This document shows positions 9,961-22,870 of a DNA stretch of 64,000 bases, piece by piece (position 1 is the stretch's first letter; every line of letters starts with the position of its first letter). The translations under genes were made by a program, and so were the position numbers. A model generated the notes under the pieces. That model was not told the origin of the DNA, did no database searches, and saw nothing but the letters and a program-made list of their open reading frames with translations. The stretch comes from Haematobia irritans (lineage: Eukaryota > Arthropoda > Insecta > Diptera > Muscidae): positions 146,562,473-146,626,472 of the forward strand of contig NC_134399.1 of the NCBI RefSeq assembly GCF_050003625.1. The letters run 5' to 3'.

Positions 9961-11855
9961 GAGTAAGGGTAATCCCGGAAGGAGAGGTCAAGCGGCAATA
10001 CAGGGTACGGGTTTTCATTACGGGACCCATACTTCCACAGGATCGCCTGCTGACCATGTTGAAGGCGCAAAATAGAGCAGTCTACCCCACTGAGGACTGG
10101 AACATATTAAAGAAGGACCCCCCTACCGATGCAGGGAGAAGCGTGATGTTGGCAGTGAATCTGGAGACGATTGAGAATGGAAATCGATTTAGTGTTGGAC
10201 TCAGCAGTACTCTCATCAGACCGTTAAAGATATGGAGGAAAGGTTGAGCGATCGCTCAGTAAGTAAATGTTGCTAAGAATAGTACAGATAAACCTGTATC
10301 ACTGTGAGCTAGCTTCCACTAATCTAATCCTCCATTTACTTAGGCACAAAATAGACGTCGCCCTGGTGCAGGAACCCTGGATAAGAGGGAGAGTGATAGA
10401 GTTTAAGGACCCATTTGGGAGGTTTGATAACACCAAGCTATAATAAGAAAATAGATAGTATAGAGGAGGTGGAGGATGCAGCGAACATGGTGGAAAAATG
10501 GTTTACACGTTCCTTCGTTAGATCGATTTAAGGAGGAAGTCTAGGAGACTATATAATGAGGCAAGGAGGCACGGTACCGAGCAGCTATGGAATGAATACA
10601 AAGACTGCCTGAAAATTTTTAAAAAGAAGATAACGAAGGCTAAAAGAATGGACTTTATCCGCTGGTAGAGCAGCGGATACGGCAAGTCCAAGCAACCTAA
10701 GTTCAGTGGTAACTTGCAGAACAGCAATGGGAAATGGACATAACCACCGGATGAGACTATAGACCTGTTAATGGAAACTCACTTCGCAGAGTGTGAGATC
10801 AGAGATACAACGGATATTCCCATTTCTATGGACCACAGAGGAGCGGAGAAGGATATATTAGGTTTGGTGACCATGGAGATCATTAAATGGGCGATTGACA
10901 GTTTCGGCCCATATAAATCTCCAGGCTTGGAGGGGTATACCCATGTATGCTTCGGGAGTCTTTCGATCTCTTGGGTGAATCTTGTTGATGAGAGCCTCAT
11001 TGCGTTTTGGATATATACCAAGGGCTTGGCGGAAGGTTAAGGTAATCTTCATTCCTAAAGCGGGGAAGATATCACATGGAACGGCGAAGGATTTTAGACC
11101 AACAAGCTTATCATCCTTCTTGCAAAAGACGATGGAGAGCATACTGGATGATCATATAAGGAACCAGCTAGGCATGAACTATCAATCTGTCAGCATACGT
11201 ACATTAAGGGTAGATCTGTATAATATGCCCAGCACTCAGTGGTTCATCATATAGAAAGATCCATGACATATGACGAATATACATTGGCGGCGTTTCTGGA
11301 TATTGAAGGTGCTTTTAATTATACAAAAATTGATAAAGTAATACAGGCAGTAGAGAAGAATGATGTCGAGAAATTCGTTATAAAGTGGATCGAGGTGATG
11401 CTGCTAAGCAGGGACATTGTGGTCGAGCTAGCGAACTCCACAAGGAGGACTAGGACCCCTAGAGGATTGCCACAGGGAGGGGTAATATCACCTTTGCTAT
11501 GGCTACTGGCGATGAACGAGCTATTGATTGGGCTGACCAGTAGGGGCATTAAGGTAGTGGCATACGCGGATGACATTGCGATAATGGTATTGGGGAAATT
11601 CCTGGACACTATTTCGGATGTGCTGAGCGAGTCTTTGCAGTATCTGTCGGAGTGAACACTAGGATGCGGATTAGGGGTGAACCCTGGAAAGACGGAGTTG
11701 GTACTGTTCACCAGGATGAGAAAGGTTTTCGGTTACAAGTCGCCTGAATTCCAGGGCACGAAGCTGACCCTCTCGAAATCAGCAAGGTACAAACTAAACT
11801 GGATGGATAATACTGCGGATCGCATAAAGAGGGCCTATGCCCTCACACTTTAAAA
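9961..11855 (+). pseudogene. LOA/R1-type non-LTR retrotransposon relic (endonuclease start to RT thumb)
   Basis: Near 10270-10430 the frame reads IVQINLYHCELASTNLILHL and DVALVQEPWIRG, the N-terminus of an APE-type endonuclease. The rest of the endonuclease is deleted. Reverse transcriptase follows: RASLRFGYIPRAWRKVKVIF with PKAGKISHGTAKDFRPTSLS, then an open stretch at 11239-11655 with LAAFLDIEGAFNYTKIDKVI (motif A), RGLPQGGVISPLLWLLAMNE (motif B), VVAYADDIAIMVLGKF (motif C), and then GVNPGKTELVLFTR. The relic ends near YKLNWMDNTADRIKRAYALT. Frameshifts and stops occur throughout. Flanking target duplications were not found. Confidence 0.88.
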
Positions 11856-12392
11856 GCTTCCAATCTCGTTTTTTCAGCGGATTTTAATGTTCATACTTCT
11901 GAAAAGTCTTTTTGTACATTTCTGTATTAGAACCTTCCTTAAATCAAAATTGTGAGAGTCCCATAGATTCTTCATATTTTTTTATAAAATCTAGAGTGAT
12001 GTATTCTTAGAAACATTTTAATAGCATGGCTCATTAAACTTATAAGTCTTTAATCGCTGCATTGTTTGGATGGCTTTTCGTTGGCATCGTGATGAAGGTT
12101 GATTCCATAAAATTTTGCAAAATTTTCTCCAGTCTTGGGAGTATCGGTCTGAATCATATATATGTAATTGAAGAGTACAACAAAAATCTATATATTTTCG
12201 TCGTCAATTAATTTTAATAATTCGGGGGGTTTCGTCTGGTCCACATGCATTTCTATTACGTAGTAATTTTATTACATATTCCACTTCAGCTTTAGAGATT
12301 GGGTTTCAAGTGATTGATTGGTGGTTAGCCGGAACGCACATCGATATGTTGCTGTTAGTAATTGTTTGTCTTATATAACTATTCCACACTTT
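11856..12392. other. Spacer without recognisable features
   Basis: AT-rich sequence between the non-LTR relic and a Family II tail. No domain, tRNA or repeat was recognised. Confidence 0.45.
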
Positions 12393-13203
12393 TTATACCC
12401 TCCACCATAAGATATTAACTTTGTCAATCCGTTTGTAACACATGAAATATTGCTCTAAGACCCCATAAAGAATACATATTCTGGGTCGTGGTAAAATTCT
12501 GAGTCGATCTAAATATGTCCGATCGTCCGTCTGTTCAAACCACTTTAACTTCCGAACGAAACAAGCTATCGACTTGAAACTTGGCATAAGTAGTTGTTAT
12601 TTATGTAGGTCGTATGGTATTCTAAATGGGCAATAGTGGACCACTTTTGCGTATAGCCCCCATATAAACCGACCCCCATATATGGCTTGCGGAGCCTTTT
12701 AGAGAAGCAAATTTCATCCGATCCGGTTGATATTTGGTAGGCGGTATTAGTATATGGTCTCTAACAACCATGCAAAAATTGGCCCATATCGGTTCATAAT
12801 TATATATAGCCCCCATATAAACCGATCCCCAGATTTGACCTCCGGAGCCTCTTGGAGGAGCAAATTTCATCCGATCCGTTTGAAATTTGGTACGTCGTGT
12901 ACATATAGTCTCTAATAACCATGCAAAAATTGGTTCATATAGGTCCATAATTATATATAGCCCCCATTTAACGGGTTCCCAGATTTGACCTCTGGTGCCT
13001 TTTGGAGAAGCAAAATTCATCCGATCCGGTTGAAATTTGGTACGTGGTCTTTAACATCCACGCCAAACTTGGTCCATATCGGTCCATAATCATGTATAGC
13101 CCCCATATAAACCGATCCCCAGATTTGGTTTTGGAGCCACGTGGAGGAGCAAATTTTATCCGATTTAGTTGAAATTTGGTACATTGTTCTAGTATATGGC
13201 ACC

Positions 13204-13620
13204 TAACCTAACCTACTCCACATTTTGAGATTTCCACAAAGCATTGTTAAAACCAGGAAAATCTAACGCTCTGTTGTATTTTTAACTGCAGTTCATGAAA
13301 TTACATCCTCTCATAGAAAATCAACTAAAAGAAAAGAAGAAAATCAAAGGCCCAAATTATGACCACTTTATCCATACAGTAAATAGTTCATTCTTACTAT
13401 TTTTGGGAATCGTTCGAAAATCTTCTTTTGCTTTAGTTCATATTGAAGTTATGAACCTTATACCCACGTTTAGTTCATAAAATTTGTGAGACATACTTAA
13501 AAAAGTAAAATTTCATTTCGAAAAAATAATAAAATTTAACTAAAAATAAATTTTGTCTAATAAAAATAAGTTAAATTTAGCGTTAGTTTAAGTACAGAAA
13601 TTTTTTTCTGTGTAGTTACA
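13204..13620. mobile_element. Insertion inside Family II, type also seen near 60380
   Basis: It begins with ACCTAACCTAACC and ends TTTTTTTCTGTGTAG. The stretch TTATACCCACGTTTAGTTCA with ATTTCATTTCG resembles 60385-60445, so it is a dispersed repeat. No coding sequence is evident. Confidence 0.5.
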
Positions 13621-13711
13621 TATATCCCCCCATGTAAACCAATTCCCAATCACACAAAAATTGGTCGGTTTATAATTGTATACAGCCCCCATTTAAAGGG
13701 ACCCCCATACA

Positions 13712-14985
13712 CAGATAATACAGACTGGTTGTGACAATCGAATTTATTGCCAACCTCCTTTTGGCAGTTGTAGCAACTAAGTTGGTAGTTGTGCCACCCG
13801 ACTGATTCGGTCAACACAACTAATATCTCATATGGTGTTGGTTGGGTCTCCCGACGACCTTCATCATTCGGTTGTGTTGCCCGACGTTAATAGTGCTCAC
13901 GACCAAATTAAAAACCAATTTCTTCTCAATATTATATTATATTATATTTTATTTTATTTAAATATATGTATAGTATAAATGTAAAAACAATATATTTGAT
14001 ATTAAATCATGAAAATGACACGATTATGTTCGTTATAAATCAGCTCATCTACCCTTCTCCATGAATTGGAAATCATCCTATGCGGCAAAAGTCAAGAACA
14101 TGTGCACCTATTTAAAAGATATGGACGCAAAATGGTGAAAATCGGTACTATTGGCACTGTTGCAGATTACAAATATTTACAGACCACCCCATTGGTGGAC
14201 ATGGAATGTTGATACTTGCTATAATCTTTACTTAAAAATGTCGGTTTAAATGGTTCAGAAGTAAAATCTGAAATTCTGCCGACTTCACCAGCTATCGAGA
14301 AAGCTCATATTTCTTTTGTCAACCATGTATTTTCAGTTATCAACCTCTCTGGTCAATATTTTATTAAATTAAAAGAAAACGGTTGTGGTTAATTGATCAA
14401 ATCATATTGAAGTAGAAATTGGGATATATTCCAATCCATTTTGTATCCAATCTTTACGGTTTTTGCTTGTAGAATTACAGAGGTACATTTTCCATCTTAT
14501 CTTGATTTCCCTGCATATTTGACTCCTTGACCATTGATTCTAATCCAATCTATTTCCTCCCAAGTTTTTCAGATAATTTGGTAGATGCTTAGAAGATTAA
14601 AAAATTGCCGCATTTAAAACTTCTGTCGTTTTAATTTGAAATCAATAAAATACGCCTTCTTTCGACATGAAATTAATATTTTAATAGAAATGACATTTGT
14701 AAAATAATTCAAATAATATTCGGTTGTGAAGACCATCCGTGAGTGGTGATAACTGAGTGACAGTTACGACAATTAATTACGGCAGGTCGTGTCATCCGAA
14801 TTCAGACAAAAATTTTAAAAATAGAGACATTTAGTTCCTACAACTGTATGTCTTCTATCACAAACGTAAATCCATTGAAATAGATGAAAAGACTCACGTA
14901 TGATTGAAAATATAGTATATGTATTGGGACAATTGATATTTAATTATAAATGTAGAATTTTCATTACTTCAACCGATTTACAACC
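13712..14985. mobile_element. Unclassified insertion inside Family II
   Basis: About 1.27 kb lie between Family II unit remnants at 13710 and head-proximal sequence at about 14990. GGTTGTGACAATCG near the left and CGGTTGTGAAGACC near 14720 hint at related ends, with repeated GTTGTG and CCGAC words. I recognise no transposase. Confidence 0.4.
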
Positions 14986-15335
14986 AATCCCTTCTCTGTG
15001 TGTATTAACATACTATTCTGGCTTCCTAATTGCCACGCAAAAGTTCATATCGGTTCGTAATTATTTGGAGACTTCCCTATATATACAGGACAATACCTGA
15101 ATTGTATACGTATTTATTTAATCTGCTTTTTTATGCAATACATACCACGTATGGACTAGCACACAATTTAGAAGACGATTTTAAAAAGTTTTAAGGTACC
15201 TTATCATCGGTAAGTATTACCACAACCCAAGTAATTCGATTGTGGATGACAGTCTTTAGTAGAAGTTTCAACGCATCCATGGTGGATGGGTACATAAGAT
15301 TCGGCCGGCCGAACTTACGGCCGTACATATGTTAC

Positions 15336-16490
15336 TTATTTCTTTTCGTTTGTGTCAAAAACAGCTTAGTTGTTAAATTAAAGTATTTTTTGTTTTGATT
15401 TGTAATATACTCCCTCGGCTTCCTTGAGTCGTTTGTGTAAATTGAAGTCGTCATGAAGCTCCTGGAGACGTTAAATTTCTTGACATTCTTTCTTTAATTG
15501 TTCATTCAGTAAAGATTATTTCTTTAAATAACTACGGCGTACTTCAAAGGCATACGACTTTAAGGGATGGACACAAATTTCAAAGTTCTGTGTCAAAAGT
15601 TTAATACAAAAATTGTTGAAGCAAGCCTTATAAACTACATTTTAATTTAAATTTCATTAATTAAAGATATTGTCCGTTTTCTAAAATGTAAGTTGCATAA
15701 TCCTTCAAATTAGGTAATTATATATATTTTGTAATGTTTAACCCATTTTCAGTGCCCACTGTGCTGCAACATCATCTAAACCTAAACCTAGTGTAAATCA
15801 TTAAATCATTTTAAATATACAAACTATCGCGTAATCGTACGTTTAAAACTTCATTATATCTCTAGTGGAAAATTTTAATGCGAGTCAGTATCCTGATGTT
15901 CACTGACTGACTGACTAGCTAAGTGAGCTTGTTCAAACATATTCACTTACTGATGCGAATTCCGTAAATTCCTGCTCCAACAAATAATGCCACAATTGTG
16001 AAACTAATGATTTACATTTACAACAAAATGCATTAGTTAACATTTTATTTAAACTTAGAATGCATCGGGAAAAGTCAAATTCGAACAATTACAAAAAAAA
16101 CGAAAGGTTCAGCACACGAAGTGAGTTCATGACTATATACTCATATCACGTCGACATCGACATCACCAACAACTACAGCTATACATCATTATATCGAGTT
16201 TGGGATAGAATTGAAAATGTTGCTTGAAAACTGTGCCTCCTCTCTGGAGTGATTTACCGCTATTAAAAGTCAGAAAAGAGGAATGAGAACGAATGAAACA
16301 ACATTTGAACAATTGTTTATATGCGAGTACATAGATACATACTGCAATGAATTCATGTACACATACTCATACTCTCAGTGTACCACTTAAATTACACATT
16401 TGTTGCTAATTAGTTTCAAGCATATTAAACCACTGCAACATAGGGTGAGGAATAACCATATTCTTTTTAAAGGGTAATTGTTTGGATATT
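15336..16490. other. Spacer, including a diverged copy of 9205-9375
   Basis: No gene is recognised. The segment 15548-15755 shares ordered blocks with 9205-9375. The remainder is AT-rich with scattered short inverted words and no supported feature. Confidence 0.45.
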
Positions 16491-16562
16491 ATCTTTTTTG
16501 CAACACTGGTTTAAGGAGCTGACGCAAGTTTTGTGTCTCGTTCTTCAGTATGGTCTATAACT

Positions 16563-17775
16563 AAACCATGAATCGGTGTACAAACGAACAACGCTTGCAA
16601 ATTATTGAATTTTATTATCAAACTACGTGCTCGCGCGTTTCTCCCATTTTATGGTCACTTTAATCTACCCACTGAAGCGGCTATTGTGACTAAAGTTTAC
16701 ATTGTTAGACATTAACACCGCGAACAGGTTTAAGTAGAGTGCGAATTGTAGAAAATATCGCAGCTGTATACGTCAGTGTTAATGATGATCATGAATCACC
16801 GATGTTACTCAACAACGGCGAAAATTTCGCGTAAGGAGGTAGTCATGATGCCCTTCAAAATTCAACTGGTACAGGAATTGAAGCCGAATGAACTATCGTA
16901 GAATTTTTGGAATGTTGGACATTGTGGAATAATAGGAAATGAAGAAGAAGGCGTGTAGGCAAAAGAGTGGGCTTGTGTAACGAATAATGTCCTGGCGGAT
17001 GTTTTTCATCCGTTTTCTTCATACTTTACTGTAATCATGTGGAATATAATGAACTATGATGAGGAGCTTGCGAGCAAACCAAGCTTTTATGAGACGAAAA
17101 ATACTGTAGGAATTATGCAACTCTGATGGCGATGACTGACAGGAATTGGGGCATTTAATTGGTGTTGTGACTGGGCATAACAATCTGGGAAAACATTTGG
17201 CCTTAAAGATGGTGATATTTGCAGATCATGTCTGGACACTAGAGGAAACACGATACAGGGCTCTCTGCTTCTTTCAAGCTCTTACCGATCTGCGGAAGTG
17301 TGGCTTAAGGAACACTTTCACCTTCATTAGGGATGGTTGGAATTTTTTTTATGGAAAATTAAAGAAGACCAATAAATGGACGTTCTTGAAAAACTTTAAA
17401 GAAGACCACCTCAAGAAAAGGACACAAAATTACTTCGAGGAATCACAAGGGGCCCATAGTGGTCTAAGCGAATATCAATTCGATTCATTCGATTGTTGTC
17501 ATCCTCTACAATCTAACCTAAATTTTTTATCACGTGCGGGACAGGCAACTGATCACTTAGATCGTGCGATTTACGCAATTTATACCATTTTTTGTTGGGC
17601 AATGTGGAACCTATGTCTGTACAGACAAGCCTCTTTCAATTGACACATTCGAAGACAACACTAAAGCATTTATTCGTGAGACAAAGGTTATGCCAAATTT
17701 GGACGGAAAGGTTATGCCAAAATTGGACTAAGTGGACAAAATTTGCATGATATAATCTTCAAACATTAAATTATA
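16563..17775 (+). pseudogene. Relic Tc1/mariner transposase split by non-LTR sequence
   Basis: ATG at 16568 begins MNRCTNEQRLQIIEFYYQ, close to the N-terminus of the DD41D elements in this window (MNRLTNE). ENIAAVYVSVNDDHE follows near 16750. The C-terminal part returns near 17560-17775 as degraded FLLGNVEPMSVQ and DNTKAFIRE, matching LTPLDYFLWGYVKSKVY and EDNISEEIRA at 53489-54202. Between them, about 16860-17460 is non-LTR sequence (GHLIGVVTGHNNLGKHLALK and ALTDLRKCGLRNTFTF). The 165-codon frame at 17146-17643 is therefore a chimera of two dead elements. Confidence 0.65.
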
Positions 17776-17837
17776 TGGACCGTAATATCGATTCAATTAA
17801 AGATTTCATGCATTTGTGTGTGTGTGTGTTTTTTTTT

Positions 17838-19378
17838 ATACCCTCCACCATAGGATGGGGGGTATATTAACTTTGACATTCCGTTTGTAACACATCGAAA
17901 TATTGCTCTAAGACCCCATAAAGTATATATATTCTGGGTCGTGGTGAAATTCTGAGTCGATCTAAGCATGTTCGTCCGTCCGTCCTGTGGAAATCACGCT
18001 AACTTCCGAACGAAACAAGCTATCTACTTGAAACTTGGCACAAGTAGTTGTTATTGATGTAGGTCGGATGGTATTGCAAATGGACCATATCGGTCCACTT
18101 TTACGTATAGCCCCCATATAAACGGACCCCCAAATTTGGCTTGCGATTGCTCTAATAGAAGTAAATTTCATTCGATCCGACTGAAATTTGGTACATGGTG
18201 TTAGTATATGGTCTCTAACAACCATGAAAAAATTGGTCTACATCGGTCCATAATTATATATACCCCCCATATAAACCCATCCCCAGATTTGGCTTGCGGA
18301 GCCTCTAAGAGAAGCAAATTTCATCCGATCCGGCTGAAATTTGGTACATTGTGTTAGTATATGGTCTCTAACAACCATGCAAAAATTGGTCCACATCGGT
18401 CCATAATTATATATAGCCCCCATATAAACCGATCCCCCGATTTGGCTTGTGGAGCTTCTAAGTGAAACAAATTTCATCGGGTCCGGCTGAAATTTGGTAC
18501 ATGGTGTAAGTATATGGTCTCTAATAACCATGCAAAAATTGGTCAACATCGGTCCATAATTATATATAGCCCCCATATAAACCGATCCCCAGATTTGAGC
18601 TCCGCAACCCCCTTGGAAGAGCAAAATTTATCCGATTCGGTTGAAATTTGGTACGTGATGTTAGTATATGGTATCCAACAAACATGCAGGAATTGGTTCA
18701 TATCAGTCCATAATTATATATAGCCCCCATATAAACCTATCCCCAGATTTGACCCCGGGTGCCTTTCGGAGAAACAAAATTCATCCGATCTGGTTGAAAT
18801 TTGGTACGTGGTGTGTAGTATATGATATTTAACAACCATACCAAAAGTGGTCCATATCAGTCCATAATTATATATAGCCCCCATATAAACCGATCCGTAG
18901 ATTTGGTTTTTGAGCCACTTAGAAGAGAAAATTTCATCCGAGTGAGTTGAAATTTGGTACATTATGCTAGTATATGGCCGTTAACAATCATGCCTAACTA
19001 TGTCCATATCGGTCTATAGTTATATATAGCCCTCAGATAAATCGATCCCCAATCACACAAAAATTGGTCCATATCAAGTTCATAATTGTATATAGTCCAC
19101 ATATAAGCGACCCCCATATTTCAATTCTGGCTCTCTACGTACCGTGCAAAAGTCCATATCGGTTCGTAATTATTTGTAGACTTACCTATACATATCTTTT
19201 TTGTCTAATATATACCACGTATGGACTAACTAACAATTTAGAAAACGATCTTAAGAAGTATTAAGATACCACAACCCAATTATTTCGATTGTGGATGACA
19301 GCCTTTCGTAGAAGTTTCTACGCAATCCATGGTGGAGGGTACATAAGATTCGGCCTGGCCGAACTTACGGCCGTATAT
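17838..19378 (-). repeat. Family II element, nearly complete
   Basis: The tail (TATACCCTCCACCATAGGAT, then GACCCCATAAAGTATATATA) is at the left and the head (TTCGGCCTGGCCGAACTTAC, then GGCCGTATATAC) at the right. Six units are marked by CATATAAAC at 18115, 18268, 18421, 18574, 18728 and 18882: spacing is exactly 153 bp three times, then 154 bp. The minus strand is open for 128 codons at 18238-18624, translating units that start VYMGAIYNYGPM. Confidence 0.88.
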
Positions 19379-19380
19379 AC

Positions 19381-22160
19381 TTTTTATACCCTTCACCACT
19401 ACTGTGGTACAGGGTATAATAAGTTTGTGCATTTGTGTGTAACGCCAAGAAATAGTGGTCATAGACCCATCTTTTAGTATACCGATCGGCTTAGAATTAA
19501 ATTCTGAGTCGATTTAGCGATGTCCGTCTGTCTGTCTGTCTGTCCGTCCGTCTGTCTGTATATGTAATTTTGTGCACAAAGTACAGCACGCAATTTAAGT
19601 CCGATCGTCCTCAAATTTGGCATAAGGCCGTTTCTTGGGACAGAGACAATCGCTATTGGCTGTGGAAAAAATCGGTTCAGATTTAAATATAGCTGCCATA
19701 TATATTTATCCCCGATGTGGTCATAGTTAGCGTGTTTATCAACCGATTTTCTTAAAATACCGTACATCCAAATATTTTATGAATCTCGAAAATCTTGCAA
19801 AATATCAGGCAAATCGGTTCAGATTTAGATATGGCTCCCATATATATCTTTCGTCCGATTTAGACTCATATGACCACAGAGGCCAAAGTTTACTACCGAT
19901 CTTCGTGAAATTTTTCACAGAGGGTACAATTGACATTCTACCAACGCTTGGTAAATTTGATTGAAATCGGTTCAAATTTAGATATAGCTCCCATATATAT
20001 CTTTCGTCCGATTTGAACTTATATGGCCACAAAATCCAGAGTTTTGCCGTTATTTGCTTCAAATTTTGCACAAGAGGTATGTTTAATAGTAACGTTAAGT
20101 GTGTCAAATTTTGTTAAAATCGGTTCAGATTTAGATATAGCTCACATATATATCTTTCGCCCGATTTGGACTTATATGGTTTCGAAAGCCAGAGTTTTGC
20201 CCTGACTTACTTCAAATTTTGCACAAGCTGTACTTTTTACGATACTATTGTATGTGCCAAATATGGTCAAAATCGATTCAGATTTAGATATAGCTCCCAT
20301 ATATATCTTTCGTACGATTTGAACTTATATGGCCTCAAAATCCAGGGTTTTGCCGTGATTTGCTTCAAATTTCGCACAAGGAGTACGTTTAGTAGTATAG
20401 GTAATTGTGGCAAATTTGATTGAAATCGGTTCAGATTTAGATATGGCTCCCATATATATCTCCCATCCGATTTGCTCTCATATGACCAGGGGGGGCCAAA
20501 GTTATACTCCCATTTACGTGAAATTTCGCATAGATAGCAGAATTATTATTCTAACTATCCATGTCAAATTTAGTCAAAATCGGTTCAGATTGTATATAGC
20601 TCCCATATATACGTACACCAGAGTTGGGGAAATATGGTAGACTGTTTCATATTTTAGACCCATTTTCAATGGGATTTTCCTCCAATTGACTGGATAGTTT
20701 CCACAGAGAATACAAATATGGCCAAAATTCTCACACTTTACACAAAATTCTGTGATGATTTCCCCATATCTTAGCCATATCCTACACAGTGCAATGCCAA
20801 AATTTCCACAGAACGGATGAGTTTTAAATAAGGCTCCAAGTCGCCCGACTAGACCAAATAATATATCACAACCCACACTTGACCACATATCTTGGCGAGA
20901 TCTAACCAATATCCTTGTAAAATCGCCACTGCTGAGTAGCAAAAATTGTAAATATTACTCTAATTGTCCTATATCTCGAATACATATGTATCGCCTGAAA
21001 AATCATAAATCTCTTTTAAGTCCAATCGCCTTCAAATTTGGCACATGTTCCTAATTTGGGTCAGAATAGAAACCTATTGATTTTGGAAGAAATCGGTTCA
21101 GATTTAGATATAGCTCCCATATATATCTTTCGCCCGATATGCACTAATATGGACCCTGCAGCCAGAGTTTTATACCGATTTGCTTGAAATTTTGTACAAA
21201 CATAACACTTAGTCGTAAAGTGAAGTGTGCAAAATTTGATTGAAATCGGTTCAGCTTTAGATATAGCTCCCATATATATCTTTCGCCCGATATGGACTAA
21301 TATGGTCCTAAAAGCCAGAGTTTTGGCCCAATTTGGTTGAAATTTTGCACAGAAAGTAGATTTAGCATTGTAGCTATGCGTGTTAAATTTGGTTGAAATC
21401 GATTCAGATTTAGATATAGCTCTCATATATATCTTTCGCCCGATATGGACTAATATGGTCCAAAAAGCCAGAGTTTTGGCCCAATTTGGTTGAAATTTGC
21501 ATAGGGAGTAGAATTAGCATTGTAACATTGCGTGCCCAATTTGGTTGAAATCGGTTCAGATTTGGATATATCTCCCATATATAGCTTTCGCCCGATTTAC
21601 ACTCATATGACCACAGAGGCCAATTTTCACTCCGATTTAGTTGAAATTTTGCACAGGGAGTAGAATTAGCATTGTAGCTATGTGTGCTCAATTTGGTTGA
21701 AATCGGTTCAGATTTAGATATAGCTCCCATATATATGTTTTTCTGATTTCGACAAAAATGGTCAAAATACCAACATTTTCCTTGTAAAATCGCCACTGCT
21801 TAGTCGAAAAGTTGCAAAAATGACTCTAATTTTCCTAAACTTCTAATTCGTGCGATAAATCATAAATAAACTTTTTCGAAGTTTCCTTAAAATTGCTTCA
21901 GATTTAAACGTTTCCCATTTTTTTTTACTAACATTGTGTTCCACCCTAGTGCATTAGCCGACTTAAATTTTGAGTATATAGATTTTGTAGAAGTCTATCA
22001 AATTCTTCCAGATCGAGTGATATTTAAATGTATGTATTTGGGACAAACCTTTATATATAGCACCCAACACGGATGTGATATGGTATCGAAAATTTAGATT
22101 TACAAAGTGGTGCAGGATATAATATAGTCGGCCCCGCCCGACTTTAGACTTTCCTTACTT
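19381..22160 (-). repeat. Family I element, recombinant dimer
   Basis: The tail hairpin starts at about 19384 directly against the Family II head. GTCCGTCTGTCTGTC microsatellite-like sequence follows. Twelve units with AAATCGGTTCAGATTTAGAT and CTCCCATATATATC lie near 19670, 19811, 19967, 20120, 20272, 20426, 20577, 21091, 21240, 21400, 21549 and 21704. Between 20640 and 21010 lies head-proximal sequence, followed at 21015 by tail-proximal sequence (AAGTCCAATCGCCTTCAAAT). Two elements are therefore joined. The head is at 22120-22160. Minus-strand open runs of 121 and 128 codons translate the units (YMGAISKSEPI). Confidence 0.88.
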
Positions 22161-22162
22161 GT

Positions 22163-22402
22163 TTTTTACTAGCATTGTGTTTCATCCCAGGGCGTTAGCC
22201 GATTTAAATTTTGATTCTAGATTTTTTGTAGAAGTACAAAAAATTGTTTCCATTAAAAGTATTTGTATCTGGAAATGCAAACCTTTATATAGCTCCCAGC
22301 AAATTTTAAGTAGTTGAGATGGTAACACAAATGTTTATCTACATAGTGGTGAAGGGTATAATATAGTCGGCTCCGCCCGACTTTAGACTTTACTTACTTG
22401 TT
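22163..22402 (-). repeat. Second Family I head fragment
   Basis: TTTTTACTAGCATTGTGTTT to GTCGGCTCCGCCCGACTTTA repeats the head-proximal part of Family I directly after the complete copy, with no units or tail. Confidence 0.8.
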
Positions 22403-22870
22403 TTTTTTTTTTTAATTTTCCTATAGCTCTTAAAAATTCTCCATTTTTATTCGTATGGCGAGTTTATATGTACAACCAGGGCCATATATAAAACTGTGAT
22501 GTGTGTTTACCTTTTATAGAGAAAAACCCAAATGCATTTCTTTTGATTCTTAACATATATGCGAGGATGAAGTTTAGTCCAAGGTAATTTTTCAAAATAC
22601 GTTACATACATTCTCGCTATACGTACAATCCTTCTACCACTGGGGCGAGGATTTTGATCTGGCCTTCACTTTTCAGATCATTTCTGGTGTTGTTATCGTT
22701 TTTCTCTCGTCCATTTTTAAACGCTAAGCAACACTTCCAGTATCACGGCAATGAACACTGTTATGAGAAAGAAAAGAGTTATTCATATCTAATTGGTAGA
22801 TGGCTTTAGCGATAGTAACATGTGGTTTTGCAGGCAAATGTGAAGCAGTTACACTATCACACATGAACTA
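22403..22870. other. Spacer without recognisable features
   Basis: T-rich at its left edge, otherwise unremarkable. No coding or repeat signal was recognised. Confidence 0.45.

Larger units (their letters stand above)
12393..15335 (-). repeat. Family II element split by two insertions
   Basis: The tail comes first (TTATACCCTCCACCATAAG, then the ACCCCATAAAG and GTCCGTCTGT stretch). Units with AGCCCCCATATAAACCGATC follow to about 13203, and the minus frame is open for 132 codons at 12622-13020. After an insert, unit remnants reappear at 13620-13712. The head-proximal part is at 14990-15335, ending with GATTCGGCCGGCCGAACTTA and CGGCCGTACATATG. The body is decayed. Confidence 0.8.
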
